From NCBI GenBank assembly GCA_030430565.1, contig JAUIKS010000003.1:310001-374000 (forward strand): a DNA stretch of 64,000 nucleotides, given 5' to 3'. The notes beneath the pieces were generated by a model. The model had not been told where the DNA came from and did not search any database. It saw only the letters and a program-made list of their open reading frames with translations. Shown in pieces: positions 1 through 9,845 of this stretch. The DNA comes from Polyangia bacterium (GTDB lineage Bacteria > Myxococcota_A > Polyangia > Nannocystales > Nannocystaceae). Position 1 is the first letter of the stretch. Each line of letters begins with the position of its first letter. A program made the position numbers and the translations under genes.

Positions 1-1
1 C

Positions 2-3000
2 CACGCCCACGTGGCGCGGACGCCCGCGCCGCCCCATGAGCTGGCGTCGGGGGTCCCGCGCGGGCTCTCGCGGATCGTGCTGAAGCTGCTCGCGAAGAAC
101 CCCGAGGAGCGCTATCAGGGCGCCGTCGGCCTGCGCGTCGATCTCGAGCGCGCTCGTGACGCCTCGCGCTCCTTCGACTTCACGCTCGGCGAGCGTGACA
201 TCCCGGCGCGGCTGACCTTCCCGAACGCGCAGATCGGTCGAGAGCGCGACGAGGCCGCGCTGCAGGCCGCGTTCGCGGAGGTCGTCGGTGGCGGGGGCGC
301 GTTCGCGCTGGTCTCGGGCCCGCCCGGCGCGGGGGCGACGAGCCTGTGTCGCGCGCTCCGCTCTCAGGTCGAGGAGCGCGGCGGCAGCTTCGTCGAGGGC
401 CGCGCCGGGGGGCGCCCACACGCGCCGCTCGTGATGGCGCTGCGCGACCTGCTGCGCCGCGTGCTCGCGTTGCCCGACGTCGAGCTCGTGGCCTGGCGCG
501 CGCGGCTCTCGAGCGCGCTCGGATCCAACGCGGCGACGTTGTTCAGCGTGTTTCCAGAGCTCCCCTCGCTCGTCGAATTCATCGAGTTCGATGACGACGA
601 CCCCGGGGAGGCGCTCGAGCTGCCGGCCAGCGCCGCCGCGCTGCGCTTCCGCGCGGCCTTGCGCCTGCTCGTCCGCGCTTGCGCCGACGAGCGCCACCCG
701 CTGATCGTGTTCATCGACGACCTCGACCTCGTCGGCTATGACACGCTTCAGCTCATCGAGGTCGAGGCCGGCTCGCCGTACCTCATGTGGCTGGCGACCT
801 GCGGGGACGAGACGCTCGACGCGGGGGCGCCGCTCGTCGGCACGCTCGCGCGGCTTCAGGCGGCGGGCGTGACGACGCTGCACAGGCGGCTCGCGCCGCT
901 CGACGTCGAGGCGCTCGCGCGCGTGATCGCGGCCGCGTTCCGGCCGAAGGTCGCGCGCCTCGACTCGCTCGCGCGACTGCTTCACGACGAGACCGGGGGC
1001 AACCCGCTCGCGCTCAAGACGGCGCTCGAGGATCTTCATCGCCGCGCGCTGGTTCAGCTCGACGAGTCGGCGTGGTGCTGGGAGTGGGAGCCCGCGGCCG
1101 TGCGCGGCCTGGTCGGGGTCCACGGCGCGAGCACCCGGCTCAGCCAGCGGCTCGAGCAGCTGTCCGCGGAGAGCCTGGACGCGCTCACGGCGGGGGCGTG
1201 TCTCGGCAGGAGGTTCTTCGCGCGGCGAGTCGCCGGGATGCTCGAGCTCGACGCGCTCGAGGTGCTCGCGCGTCGGCTCGCGCCGGCGCTCGAGCTCGGC
1301 CTGATCGCGCCGGCGCGCCGCGACGACCCCGGCCGCTACAGCTTCACGCACGCGAGCGTCAACGCGAGCGTGCTCGCCCGAGCCGACGACGCGCGGGTCC
1401 GCGAGCTGCACTGGCGCGCCGGCCAGCTGCTGATGGCGGAGCACGAGCCCGCGGCGCGCGAGGACCTCGCGTTCGAGATCACGCGTCACTTCAACCACGA
1501 TCTCGAGCGCGTCAAAGACTCGGCGACGCGTCGCGAGCTCGCGTCGCTCAACCTCGTCGCGGGCCGCAGAGCGCAGGGCGCGACGGACTACGCGGCGGCG
1601 AGCGAGCACTTCACCGCCGGCCTCGGGCTGCTCGGCGACGAGGCGTGGACGCGGGCGCGGGAGACGGCCTTCGCGCTCGAGCTCGGCTGCGTCGAGGTCG
1701 ACTACATGCGCGGCGCGACGGCGCGCGCGCTCGAGCGCTTCGGTCCGCTGCTCACCCGCGCCGCGACCTCGCGTGAGCGCGCGACCTTGCTGAAGGTTCG
1801 CGTCGATCTCGAGATGGCGCGCAGCGACTACGCGGAGGCCATCGAGCGCGGGCGCGAGGCGCTGCGCGAGCTCGGGATGGCGCTGCCGCGCCGCGTCGGG
1901 ACCGGTCACATCATCCGCGAGCTCGCGCGCGTCCGCTGGCGGCTCCGCGGTCGACGCGTCGAGGACGTCGAGGCGCTCCCCGTCAACACGGACCCCGAGC
2001 TGCTCTTGGGCTTCCAGCTGCTCATGCGGGTCTCGAGCGCGAGCTACGTCGAGCGCCCGCAGCTGGCGATCTTCGGCATGCTCCGGCTCGCCAGCGAGTC
2101 GCTCAAGCGCGGGAACTCGCCGCTCTCGCCCTTCGGTTACGCCGGCTACGCGGCGGCGCTCTCGGTCGCGCTGGGTGACCCCGAGGGCGCGCGCGTGTAC
2201 TCCGAGCTCGCGCTTCGGCTCCAGCGGAGGTTTCGCGCCCCTGAGATCGAGTCGCGGATGCTGGTGATGCACGCGAACGTGGTGCTGCCCTGGGTGGAGC
2301 CGCTCACCGCCGCGATCGCGTGTCTCGAGCGCGCGACCCGGCGCGCGCGCTCCTCCGGAGACCTCCAGAATTGGAGCGTCGCGGCGTGCCTGACGGCGAG
2401 CTACACGCGGCTGCGCGGCGTCCCGCTCGCGCGGGCGGCCGCGCTCTTAGACCGCAGCCGCAGCGAGCTCCACGGGCTGCTCGGGCGCGAGCTCGAGCTG
2501 TGGTTCTCCGTCGAGCGGCAGCTGCTCGCCTGCCTGTCTGGAGAGACACATGGACCGACCGCGCTCAGCGACGCCGAGTTCGACGAGGCGGCGATCGTCG
2601 AGGAGCTCGAGTCGACGCGGCTGCTGACGGCGCGCATCAGCTACCTGCGCGGCAAGCTGCTGCTGTCCGCGCTCTTCGGCCGATACGAGGATGGCGAGCG
2701 CTACCTTCGGCGCTTCGAAGGCGTCCGCGACCAGACGAGGGGGACGCTGTTTCAGCTCTGCCCGATGGTCTACGCCGCGCTCTGCGCCGCCGGCCTGTAC
2801 CGCCGGGCGTCAGGCCTCGAGCGCGTGCGCTACCGACGACGGATACAGCGAGTCGAGCGGGAGCTCGCGCGCCACGCCGCGCGCGTCGAGTCGACCTTCG
2901 CCCCGCGCCTCGAGCTGGTCCGGGGCGCGCTCGCGCTCGCGCTCGAGGACCACGGCGCCGCGCTCGTGCACTTCGGCGCGGTCGTCGAGCTCGGCCGAGA

Positions 3001-4537
3001 AGTCGGCGCGCTGCACCTCGAGGCGCTCGGGCACGAGTACACCGCGCGCGCTCGCCTCGAGCTCAACCAACCAGAGAGCGCCCGCGCCCCGCTCGAGGCG
3101 GCGGTCGGCGCCTACGAGCGGTGGGGCGCCCACGCCAAGGTGACCGCGCTGCGCGAGCGCTACGCCGAACATCTCGAGCCGCTCGCCGACGCGGCGGCGC
3201 AGCGCGCTGACGAGCGGTCGGGCGCTTCGCCCGCGAGCGCCCGCTCGACCAGCCGCGCGCTCGATCTCGAGACGGTGATCAAGGCCTCGCGGACCATCTC
3301 CAGCGAGATCGTGCTGGGCCGTCTGCTCGAGCGGCTGCTGCACTTCGTGCTCGAGAGCGCGGGGGCGCGTCACGGCGCGATCCTGCTGCGGCGCGACGAC
3401 TCGCTCTGGATCGAGGCCGAGGGGGCCACCGAGCCGGCGTGGTCCACCGTCATGCAGTCGCGCGCCCTCAGCGACAGCGACTCCGTCGCGCGCTCCATTG
3501 TTCGCTACGTCGCGCGCACGCACGAGCAGGTCGTGATCGACGACGCGCGCCTCCCAAGCGAGTTCTCTGGAGATCCGCGCCTCGCCGCCGGGCTCACGCG
3601 CTCCGTGCTGTGTACGCCGATCCTGCATCACGGGCGCTTAACCGGTGTGCTCTACCTCGAGAACGAGCTCACCGCCGCGGTGTTCAAGGCCTCGCGCCTC
3701 GCCCTGCTCGAGCAGATCGCGGCTCAGGTCGCGATCTCGATCGAGAACGCCCGACTCTACGACAACCTCGACCGCGCGCGCGCCCAGGCGGTCGCTGCGG
3801 ACAAGGCCAAGACGCACTTCTTGATGAAGATGAGCCACGAGCTGCGGACGCCGCTCAACGCCGTGCTCGGCTACGCGGAGCTGCTCGAGGAGTCGCTCCT
3901 CGAGGGCGACACGACCACCGTGCTCGAGGACCTCAACATGATCCGTCGCGCCTCGCTCCGGCTGCTGCGCACGCTCGCGAGCATCCTCGAGCTGTCGCGC
4001 ATCGAGGCCGGCGGCAGCGCGCTGGGGCGCAGCGAGTTCACGCTCGCGGAGCTGCTGGAGCGGGTCTCCGAGTCCGCGATCGAGTCGATCGGGGAGAGCG
4101 AGAACGAGTTCGTGCTCGCGCCCCTCAGCGAGGAGCTGCGCGGCGAGCTCCTCAACACCGACCTCGCCAAGCTCGAGTACTGCCTCGTCAGCGTGATCGA
4201 CAACGCCTGCCGCTTCAACCGGGGCGGGCGAGTGCGCTTCGACGTCGAGCCGCTCACGCGAGACGGCGCGCGCTGGCTCCGGTTCTGCGTTGAGGACACC
4301 GGGATCGGCATCGCGCCCGAATACGCGCCGCGGTTGTTTGAGGCCTTCACCCAGCTCGACGACTCGACGACGCGACAGTTCGAGGGCTCTGGCGTCAGCC
4401 TCGCGGTCACGCGGACTTTCTGTCGTCTGCTCAGCGGAGACATCACCTACACCAGCGAGCTCGGGGTCGGCACGACCTTCGTCATCGAGATCCCCACGCG
4501 CGCGCCGGAGCAGGACGCGAGCGAGGCGACCGGGTAG
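2..4537 (+). CDS. Ser/Thr kinase - ATPase - GAF - histidine kinase hybrid, 5' end missing
   Basis: The open frame runs in from the window edge, so the kinase catalytic core lies outside; only the end of its C-lobe is present (HELASGVPRG, LLAKNPEERY). Numbering from the codon at 11, an AAA_16-type ATPase follows (P-loop 103-111, Walker B-like VFIDDLD near 235), then a long helical TPR-like stretch (about 500-1060), a GAF domain (about 1085-1250), a HisKA H-box with His1276 (SHELRTPLN) and an HATPase domain (DTGIGI; G2 box GSGVSLA). This order matches the HstK-type multi-kinases of cyanobacteria and myxobacteria. It is a cytoplasmic signalling protein; the input signal is unknown. Odd points: the P-loop reads GPPGAGATS, with Ala where the Walker A Lys should be, and the G2 box is divergent. 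The family is clear; ATPase activity is doubtful. Confidence 0.9.
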   Translation, partial: HAHVARTPAPPHELASGVPRGLSRIVLKLLAKNPEERYQGAVGLRVDLERARDASRSFDFTLGERDIPARLTFPNAQIGRERDEAALQAAFAEVVGGGGAFALVSGPPGAGATSLCRALRSQVEERGGSFVEGRAGGRPHAPLVMALRDLLRRVLALPDVELVAWRARLSSALGSNAATLFSVFPELPSLVEFIEFDDDDPGEALELPASAAALRFRAALRLLVRACADERHPLIVFIDDLDLVGYDTLQLIEVEAGSPYLMWLATCGDETLDAGAPLVGTLARLQAAGVTTLHRRLAPLDVEALARVIAAAFRPKVARLDSLARLLHDETGGNPLALKTALEDLHRRALVQLDESAWCWEWEPAAVRGLVGVHGASTRLSQRLEQLSAESLDALTAGACLGRRFFARRVAGMLELDALEVLARRLAPALELGLIAPARRDDPGRYSFTHASVNASVLARADDARVRELHWRAGQLLMAEHEPAAREDLAFEITRHFNHDLERVKDSATRRELASLNLVAGRRAQGATDYAAASEHFTAGLGLLGDEAWTRARETAFALELGCVEVDYMRGATARALERFGPLLTRAATSRERATLLKVRVDLEMARSDYAEAIERGREALRELGMALPRRVGTGHIIRELARVRWRLRGRRVEDVEALPVNTDPELLLGFQLLMRVSSASYVERPQLAIFGMLRLASESLKRGNSPLSPFGYAGYAAALSVALGDPEGARVYSELALRLQRRFRAPEIESRMLVMHANVVLPWVEPLTAAIACLERATRRARSSGDLQNWSVAACLTASYTRLRGVPLARAAALLDRSRSELHGLLGRELELWFSVERQLLACLSGETHGPTALSDAEFDEAAIVEELESTRLLTARISYLRGKLLLSALFGRYEDGERYLRRFEGVRDQTRGTLFQLCPMVYAALCAAGLYRRASGLERVRYRRRIQRVERELARHAARVESTFAPRLELVRGALALALEDHGAALVHFGAVVELGREVGALHLEALGHEYTARARLELNQPESARAPLEAAVGAYERWGAHAKVTALRERYAEHLEPLADAAAQRADERSGASPASARSTSRALDLETVIKASRTISSEIVLGRLLERLLHFVLESAGARHGAILLRRDDSLWIEAEGATEPAWSTVMQSRALSDSDSVARSIVRYVARTHEQVVIDDARLPSEFSGDPRLAAGLTRSVLCTPILHHGRLTGVLYLENELTAAVFKASRLALLEQIAAQVAISIENARLYDNLDRARAQAVAADKAKTHFLMKMSHELRTPLNAVLGYAELLEESLLEGDTTTVLEDLNMIRRASLRLLRTLASILELSRIEAGGSALGRSEFTLAELLERVSESAIESIGESENEFVLAPLSEELRGELLNTDLAKLEYCLVSVIDNACRFNRGGRVRFDVEPLTRDGARWLRFCVEDTGIGIAPEYAPRLFEAFTQLDDSTTRQFEGSGVSLAVTRTFCRLLSGDITYTSELGVGTTFVIEIPTRAPEQDASEATG

Positions 4538-4553
4538 CGGCCTGGGAGGCCGC
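4537..4553 (+). terminator. Short perfect hairpin at the stop codon
   Basis: GCGGCCT and AGGCCGC form a perfect 7-bp stem with a GGG loop directly at the end of the preceding gene. There is no T-run, so it may only be a weak or Rho-assisted terminator. Confidence 0.3.
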
Positions 4554-4824
4554 GAGCCCGCGGGCCGAAAGCCAGGCGCCCGGGTCTGCGGGCGCGGCAG
4601 CCGGTCGTCCGAGCGCCGGCGCCGTGGCTCGATCGCGCGGGCGCGCTCCGAGCTGCTGCGCGTCGTCGCGGATAGTGATACCACCGAGGGTGAACCGTCG
4701 ACGCGAGGCTCTCCCCAGCGTCTTCACGGGGGTAACAGTCACAGCGGAAGAGCCGCGCTCGCGGAGCGAGCGAGCGTACTGGCGGACTCGTGCGGCGAGC
4801 CTATCCGAGCCAGAGGAGCACACC

Positions 4825-6195
4825 ATGACCATGACCTCACGACGTCCCGCGCGCGTGTCGGCGCTGCTTCCCGCGCTCTTGATCGCGCTCGCGTGCAAGC
4901 CGACGGCGCCCGGTGAGACCGAGACCGAGGGGAGCGACAGCAGCTCAGAGACCGGCACCACGTCGACCACCAGCGGCGCGACCGAGACGGGCGAGAGCGT
5001 CGGCAGCGACACGACGGCGGGCACCACCGCGGGCCCCGACAGCTCCACTGGCGCGACCATGACCTCGACCACGACCGGCGCGCCCGCGACGGGCGGTCTC
5101 GACATCCTGTTCGTCGTCGATAACTCCGGCTCGATGGGCGACGTTCAGCGGCAGCTCGGCGCGGGCGCGGGCGCCCTGGTGGACGCGCTCACCGGCGTCG
5201 ACTACCGGATCGCCGTCACGACGACGGACTTCGGCAACCCGCGCTGCACCCCGGACAACTTCCCGCGGCCCGCGAACCAAGGCCGCTTCGAGATCACCAG
5301 CTGCCGCGCGCACCTTCAGGACTTCACCTGGGACCCCGTGATGCTCGACGCCACCGCGGCGTGCACCGACATCTGCGCCCACGACAGCTGGACGATCTCG
5401 CCGAGCGCGATCGATGCGGACGGCTCCGTCGAGGAGAGGTTCTGGATCGAGTCGATCGGCGGCGAGACCAACATCGACGTGCCCGTCGACGAGGCGCTCG
5501 CCTGCCTGCTGCCCCAGGGGGTCAACGGCTGCGGCTTCGAGAGCCAGCTCGAGTCGATGTACTGGGCGCTCGCGCGCGCCGGCGAGCCCGGCGAGCTCAA
5601 CTACGGCTTCCTGCGCGACGGCGCCGACCTGCTCGTGATCATCATCAGCGACGAGGTCGACTGCTCCTACGTCCCCGCGCAGCAGAACATCTTCCTCGAC
5701 CTCAACAACACCTGGTCTTGGGAGGAGGGCGCGAGCTCGCCGACCAGCGCGGTCTGCTGGAACGCCGGCGTCGACTGCGACGGCGTCGCGCCCGGGCCCT
5801 ACATCTCCTGCGACGCGGTCGACAAGAACATCAACGGCTCAGCGCCCGCCGACGACGGCGACGCCGTCTTGCACCCGCTCGGCAAGTACTCCACCTACCT
5901 TCAGGATCTCGAGCTCGAGAAGCTCGAGGGTGCCGTCCACTTCGCCGCGATCGTCGGCGTGCCCGACGGCTACGCCGCGGGCGAGGCCGAGCTCGTCTAC
6001 ATGGACTCGCTCGACCAAGCCGATCAGATCGCCTTCGGGATCGGCCCGGGCTGCGTCGCCGGCGAGGTGACGGGTCGACCCCCGGTGCGCATGCGCGAGC
6101 TGGCCGAGGAGGTCGGCGGGCCAGGTCTCTACTCGGTCTGCAAGGCGGACCTCGGCTCCGCGCTCGCTGCCATGGTCCAAGCGATCTCCGGCTGA
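4825..6195 (+). CDS. VWA-domain lipoprotein
   Basis: This 456-residue protein is probably membrane-anchored. The ATG at 4825 was chosen over an upstream in-frame start because AGAGGAG lies six bases before it and it opens a lipoprotein signal (LLIALAC, Cys24). A Ser/Thr/Gly-rich linker (about 28-90) leads into a von Willebrand A domain starting LDILFVVDNSGSMG; D99, S101 and S103 give the DxSxS metal-binding (MIDAS) motif. Many Cys residues in the domain suggest disulphides outside the cytoplasm. Such VWA lipoproteins are common in Nannocystaceae and are thought to bind ligands, but no partner is known. The 287 bp upstream hold no gene that I can recognise. Confidence 0.85.
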   Translation: MTMTSRRPARVSALLPALLIALACKPTAPGETETEGSDSSSETGTTSTTSGATETGESVGSDTTAGTTAGPDSSTGATMTSTTTGAPATGGLDILFVVDNSGSMGDVQRQLGAGAGALVDALTGVDYRIAVTTTDFGNPRCTPDNFPRPANQGRFEITSCRAHLQDFTWDPVMLDATAACTDICAHDSWTISPSAIDADGSVEERFWIESIGGETNIDVPVDEALACLLPQGVNGCGFESQLESMYWALARAGEPGELNYGFLRDGADLLVIIISDEVDCSYVPAQQNIFLDLNNTWSWEEGASSPTSAVCWNAGVDCDGVAPGPYISCDAVDKNINGSAPADDGDAVLHPLGKYSTYLQDLELEKLEGAVHFAAIVGVPDGYAAGEAELVYMDSLDQADQIAFGIGPGCVAGEVTGRPPVRMRELAEEVGGPGLYSVCKADLGSALAAMVQAISG

Positions 6196-6326
6196 CGCGC
6201 GGGCGCGAGTGTCTCGCCTGCGCCTCGAGTCAGGCACAGGACCGCAGCCGCCCGCGTCTCCCCGCGTGCTCGCGCGCGTACGCCCCCGCAGCGCAGGCCG
6301 CCCGCGCGCCCGGTCGCGAGGCGTGT

Positions 6327-7616
6327 TCACGGGCGGGGATCCGACTTGTTGGTCACGTCGGCGAACAGGTAGCTGCGCTCCGCCTCACCCTCGATGAACT
6401 CGAGCGCGCGGGTGAACTGCGTCAGCGCCTCCTCGTGCTCGCCGCGATAGAACGCCAGCCCGCCGAGCGCGAGCGCGAGCAGATACCGCGGGCGTTTCGG
6501 CGAGCCGGCGCGCTCGATCACCGCCGGCGCGCCGCGTATCCAGAACCCCAGACCATCCCGTCGCTGCGCCCGCACCCCCAGCACCTGAATGAGTAGCGCG
6601 ATCGTCTCGGCGCGCAGCGCGTCGTGGCCCGCCGCATCAGCTGTCCAAAAAGCCCGCTCGATCACCTCGCCGGCGCCCTTGTAGTCACCGCTCAGCTCGA
6701 GCGCGTAGCCCCGCGCGACCAGGGCCTCCGCGAGCAGCGGCTCGTACCCCAGCGCCTCGGCCTCCTCGAGCAGCGTCGTCGCGGTCGCGGCCGCCTGCTT
6801 AAGCCGTCCCGTCGCCGCGTCCGCGCGTACCGTCGCCACGCGCTCGCGCAGCGACGCGACCGCCGCCCGCGTCGCCGGATCATCCGGCGGGGGCACCGTC
6901 GCCTGCAGCGCCCCCACGTCCGCGCACCGAGATAGCGGCCCCAGCGAGCTCGCCGCCTGCACCGCGTTCTCGACCGCCTTCGCGTCCGCCGTCGTCAAGG
7001 CCTCCACCACCGCGCCCAGCTCCGCGCGGCGCTCGGCCAGGCAGCTCATCCGTCGGTCGAGCAGCGAGTCCGACTGCTCCCCGCGACGGTTCGCCAGGCA
7101 GGCTTCGGTGTGCATCGCGATCCACTCGTCGCGATACCGATCGAGCACCGGGCGCGTCCGCGTCCAAGTATCCGACGCGTAGACCAAGTCCGTCGCCGTG
7201 AACGCCGCCTCGACCTCGGCCGCGCGCTCCACATCCCAAACACCTGTCAGCTGATCCGCCGCCGCCGTACACCGCCGCGCCTCCGCGCGCACGTGCTCGG
7301 TCCAGGCGCGAAGGCCCAGGCCGCCGCCGCCCAGGATCACCGCCGACACCCCGACGATCAGCGCGACGCGCCGACGCCGAGCCACCGGGTCGCGAGAGAG
7401 CTGCTCGAGCAGCGCGGACATCGACGGCCACCGCTCCTCCGGGTGAACCGCGAGCCCCCGCGCGAGGACGCGTTGAATCCACGGGGGCACCTTCGAGCCG
7501 CGCGGGGCGGTCTCGACGAGACCCTTCAAGATCATGGCCTCGAGCGCGCGCCGGTTCTTGGCGCGAAACGGCCGTTGGCCATAGAGCCCCTCGTAGAGGG
7601 CCACGCAGAAGCTGAA
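6327..7616 (-). pseudogene. 3' half of an interrupted TPR Ser/Thr kinase
   Basis: The frame contains the end of a kinase C-lobe (FSFCVALYEGLYGQRPF and LARGLAVHPEERW), one transmembrane helix (VALIVGVSAVILGGGGLGL) and a helical TPR-like region. It lacks the glycine loop, catalytic loop and DFG. It resumes at the residue where the 5' half at 12559-13426 stops (DQFSF, then CVALYEG) and aligns through the membrane helix and helical region with the intact kinase at 15361-18306. The only upstream start is a TTG at 7637 inside the inserted element. Rejoined, the kinase would be about 715 residues, roughly 265 shorter than its paralogue, so the C-terminus may be eroded too. It converges with the VWA lipoprotein gene. 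Confidence 0.88.
7607..7616. repeat. Left attachment-site core (host-element junction)
   Basis: AGAAGCTGAA is identical to 12559-12568. To its left is kinase sequence; to its right the element continues ATCGTCCCC. Extending into the element gives an imperfect 19-base match with the right end (16 of 19 positions), which suggests a core plus part of a recombinase binding site. Confidence 0.8.
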
Positions 7617-7621
7617 ATCGT

Positions 7622-7685
7622 CCCCGCGATCTCGCAAGCTGCCGACAGCGCAGGCGTTTTCTCCGAAGTGCGCGAGATCGCGGGG
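7622..7685. repeat. 14-bp perfect inverted repeat at the left element end
   Basis: CCCCGCGATCTCGC (7622-7635) is matched in inverse orientation at 7672-7685, with a 36-base spacer and TTTTTT at 7687-7692. It starts inside the extended attachment-site match. It could be a recombinase arm site, or a terminator for plus-strand transcripts; the T-run is on the wrong side to end the HNH operon. Confidence 0.55.
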
Positions 7686-7769
7686 CTTTTTTGGGTTTGG
7701 GGAGTACGCGGGAGGTCAGGTGGGTGGGCGGTGGGGTGCTGGTTAACTGGAGCCGAAACGGAGCAACGA

Positions 7770-8561
7770 TCAAGGGAAGTCGCCACTATTCAGGGCGGTA
7801 ACGGCCGCCGGGCCTCTCGCTATCGCGGAAGAAAGGATCTGCCAGTGCGCCTGGAAGCGTCGTCGAAGTTCGCTGAATGGAGCCTCCTCCGCTCCTTCAT
7901 GTATAAAGAACCACTCAAGCAGGCCGTAACTGTCGTTTCTTTGAATCGAATGCAGTAGTTCATCTAGTCTTCGGCTAGCCGCTGACCGTGATGCTTGGGG
8001 TTCGATGATTCTAGCAACAGCCTCTCTGAGATTGTTCTGTGCGGCGAGCCTACCGACGACAACGCTCTCGCTTCGCAGATGAGAGATTGTCTCGAGAGTA
8101 TATTCCGCGTATGGATCCTTTGTGTTTACGCGTACCCATCGTGGCACAATTTCGCCCGTGGAAGAGTCATAATACAAATATTCCCAAGGATCTTCCTCTG
8201 TAGGGTTGATTAATTTGGGCACACCATGAAGATCAAAGTCAAACTCATCACCTTTACTCTCGTTGCAGTCTCCACATGCGGCTATCATGTTTTCCCAGTC
8301 AAACGAATACTCAGGATGGTCTGCTTTGGGCCAGAAATGGTCAATTCTAGTCCCCGCGGAGTCGCAACAGTAAAAACATCTCTCTCTTGCACCAGACATC
8401 CTTCGGAGGATTTTTGCGACCGTCTTCATGGTTTTGGTCCGACGGGATCGCTTCCAGGTGATCTGCAGATCTGGAACTTGATCGCTGTCGACCTCATTTT
8501 GTTTTCTTCTGAGGTAGGATTGGCAGGCAGGTGGTAGAGTGGGTCGATGAAGTCGTCGCAT
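7770..8561 (-). CDS. ptuB: HNH endonuclease, Septu PtuB-like
   Basis: This 263-residue protein is the probable DNA-cleaving partner of the adjacent ATPase. A zinc-ribbon HNH site is visible: C62-x2-C65, D74-H75 (IDHFWPK), N91, C96-x2-C99 and N100-x2-K103. This arrangement is typical of the TIGR02646-type nucleases found with Septu and with some retrons. The ATG overlaps the ATPase stop by one base (TAATG), which implies translational coupling and a matched pair. The base composition is clearly less GC-rich than that of the surrounding kinase genes, as expected for acquired DNA. In Septu, PtuA and PtuB form a complex that restricts phage. The phage specificity cannot be read from sequence. Confidence 0.85.
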   Translation of the reverse strand: MRRLHRPTLPPACQSYLRRKQNEVDSDQVPDLQITWKRSRRTKTMKTVAKILRRMSGARERCFYCCDSAGTRIDHFWPKADHPEYSFDWENMIAACGDCNESKGDEFDFDLHGVPKLINPTEEDPWEYLYYDSSTGEIVPRWVRVNTKDPYAEYTLETISHLRSESVVVGRLAAQNNLREAVARIIEPQASRSAASRRLDELLHSIQRNDSYGLLEWFFIHEGAEEAPFSELRRRFQAHWQILSSAIARGPAAVTALNSGDFP

Positions 8562-9844
8562 TACCCCTCGTCAGAGAAGAGTCGCAACTGTCGCTCTTCA
8601 TTCAACTCCGCATTAGAGAGGTGGAACCGTCTCTTTTTTGCCTGTAGTTCGGCGTAACGACGTCGATTGATCACCGCAAGTTCCGATCTCGTTCGTTCCA
8701 TACGGAACGCATCGGAGCGAAGGATTTCATCAGGTTTTCCGCGGACAATCCTGAAATAGTCCTCCTTAGAGAGTCGTATTGGCTGCTCATCCGAAGCAGG
8801 AGAGGGCAGGCTGTAAATTCCCATTTCAGATGCTGCCTGACAGACCATTGGACTGTGAGTTGTGACAATAAACTGAACGTTTGGGAACTTATCGCGAAGC
8901 CAGAAACCGATTTTTTGCTGCCAAGTGGGGTGTAAATGTGCGTCGATTTCGTCGATTAGCACTACCCCGGCGTGAGGGACAATAATTCGACCCTCTTTTG
9001 TTTTCTCGACAAGGTCACAACCCTCGAATGCATCCGACATGTGACGGCACAAGTCCAGCATCATGGCTAGGGCTGCGCGATACCCTTCGCTCATGTCGCG
9101 TAAGGGAAATGTCCGGTTCTTGGCGTCTGAAAGCCATAATCCGTCCGAATTGACTCGTGCAATCGTCATTCCATTGCGGAGAAAGTCATCGCCGAGCAGG
9201 CTAAGCACCTGTTCAAGGGTTTGTTCTGCCTTTTTGCGTTTTTCGAGTGCTTTGTGGCTCAGGTCCTTTAGCCATATTTCACATTCGCCGAGAGTTGCAT
9301 CTTCTCTGAACATAGTGGAAAATCGGGCAACCCTTTGTGGTCCACTCATTACGCGCTGTGCATCTGGGGATGCTCCGTACAACCGCCGAAAAGGGCCGTA
9401 GCCGGCGGCAAACCACCCGGCTGTCTTCTCATGCCACGGTCCGTTAATAGGGCCTTTTTTGCCCTTCCGTCGAGCGTTTCCAGCCGCTATGTCGGGTTGG
9501 TCACTCGCGCTACTAAGCACCAATTCTGACCAGAACGGAAGTTGATATGGCTTGCCTTTTGCAAATCTATCAACATCGTTGTCGGAGACAATTTCGACAG
9601 CGATTTCGGACCTCCTCTTCCCTTTTCGAATCCATCCGTCAAGGGATGGTTGTAGTGCGCGAAGGACGTCTGGGCCAACAATTGACATTGCAAGGGCCTT
9701 TAAGAAAGCGGTTTTCCCAGACGCATTTTCACCAGTAATTACATTCCACCCGGCATAGCTGTCGGAGTCCCGTTTTTTGTAGAACCGAAAGTCGAGAAGC
9801 TTAAAACCTTTGAGTTCTTGAAGCTCAACGCGTTTGATGTACAT
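8561..9844 (-). CDS. ptuA: SMC/ABC-type ATPase, Septu PtuA-like
   Basis: This is a 427-residue AAA_15/AAA_21-type ATPase. Counting from the ATG at 9844: Walker A GENASGKT (38-45), signature-like LRDMSEGY (248-255), Walker B VVLIDEID (294-301) and a switch histidine in TTHSP (H330). No TOPRIM nuclease domain follows, which argues against OLD or Gabija GajA and fits PtuA, the ATP-driven partner of the HNH protein. The start was chosen because MYIKRVELQELKGF is the usual family beginning and GGAG lies 11 bases upstream; a GTG at 9892 would add 16 residues. The regulator's stop is one base before this ATG, so the three genes are probably co-translated. Confidence 0.85.
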   Translation of the reverse strand: MYIKRVELQELKGFKLLDFRFYKKRDSDSYAGWNVITGENASGKTAFLKALAMSIVGPDVLRALQPSLDGWIRKGKRRSEIAVEIVSDNDVDRFAKGKPYQLPFWSELVLSSASDQPDIAAGNARRKGKKGPINGPWHEKTAGWFAAGYGPFRRLYGASPDAQRVMSGPQRVARFSTMFREDATLGECEIWLKDLSHKALEKRKKAEQTLEQVLSLLGDDFLRNGMTIARVNSDGLWLSDAKNRTFPLRDMSEGYRAALAMMLDLCRHMSDAFEGCDLVEKTKEGRIIVPHAGVVLIDEIDAHLHPTWQQKIGFWLRDKFPNVQFIVTTHSPMVCQAASEMGIYSLPSPASDEQPIRLSKEDYFRIVRGKPDEILRSDAFRMERTRSELAVINRRRYAELQAKKRRFHLSNAELNEERQLRLFSDEG

Positions 9845-9845
9845 G

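Noticed and set aside
8561..9844. Gabija or OLD-type nuclease for the ATPase
   Set aside because: The protein ends soon after the ABC switch histidine, has no TOPRIM domain and no UvrD-like helicase partner; its partner is an HNH protein.
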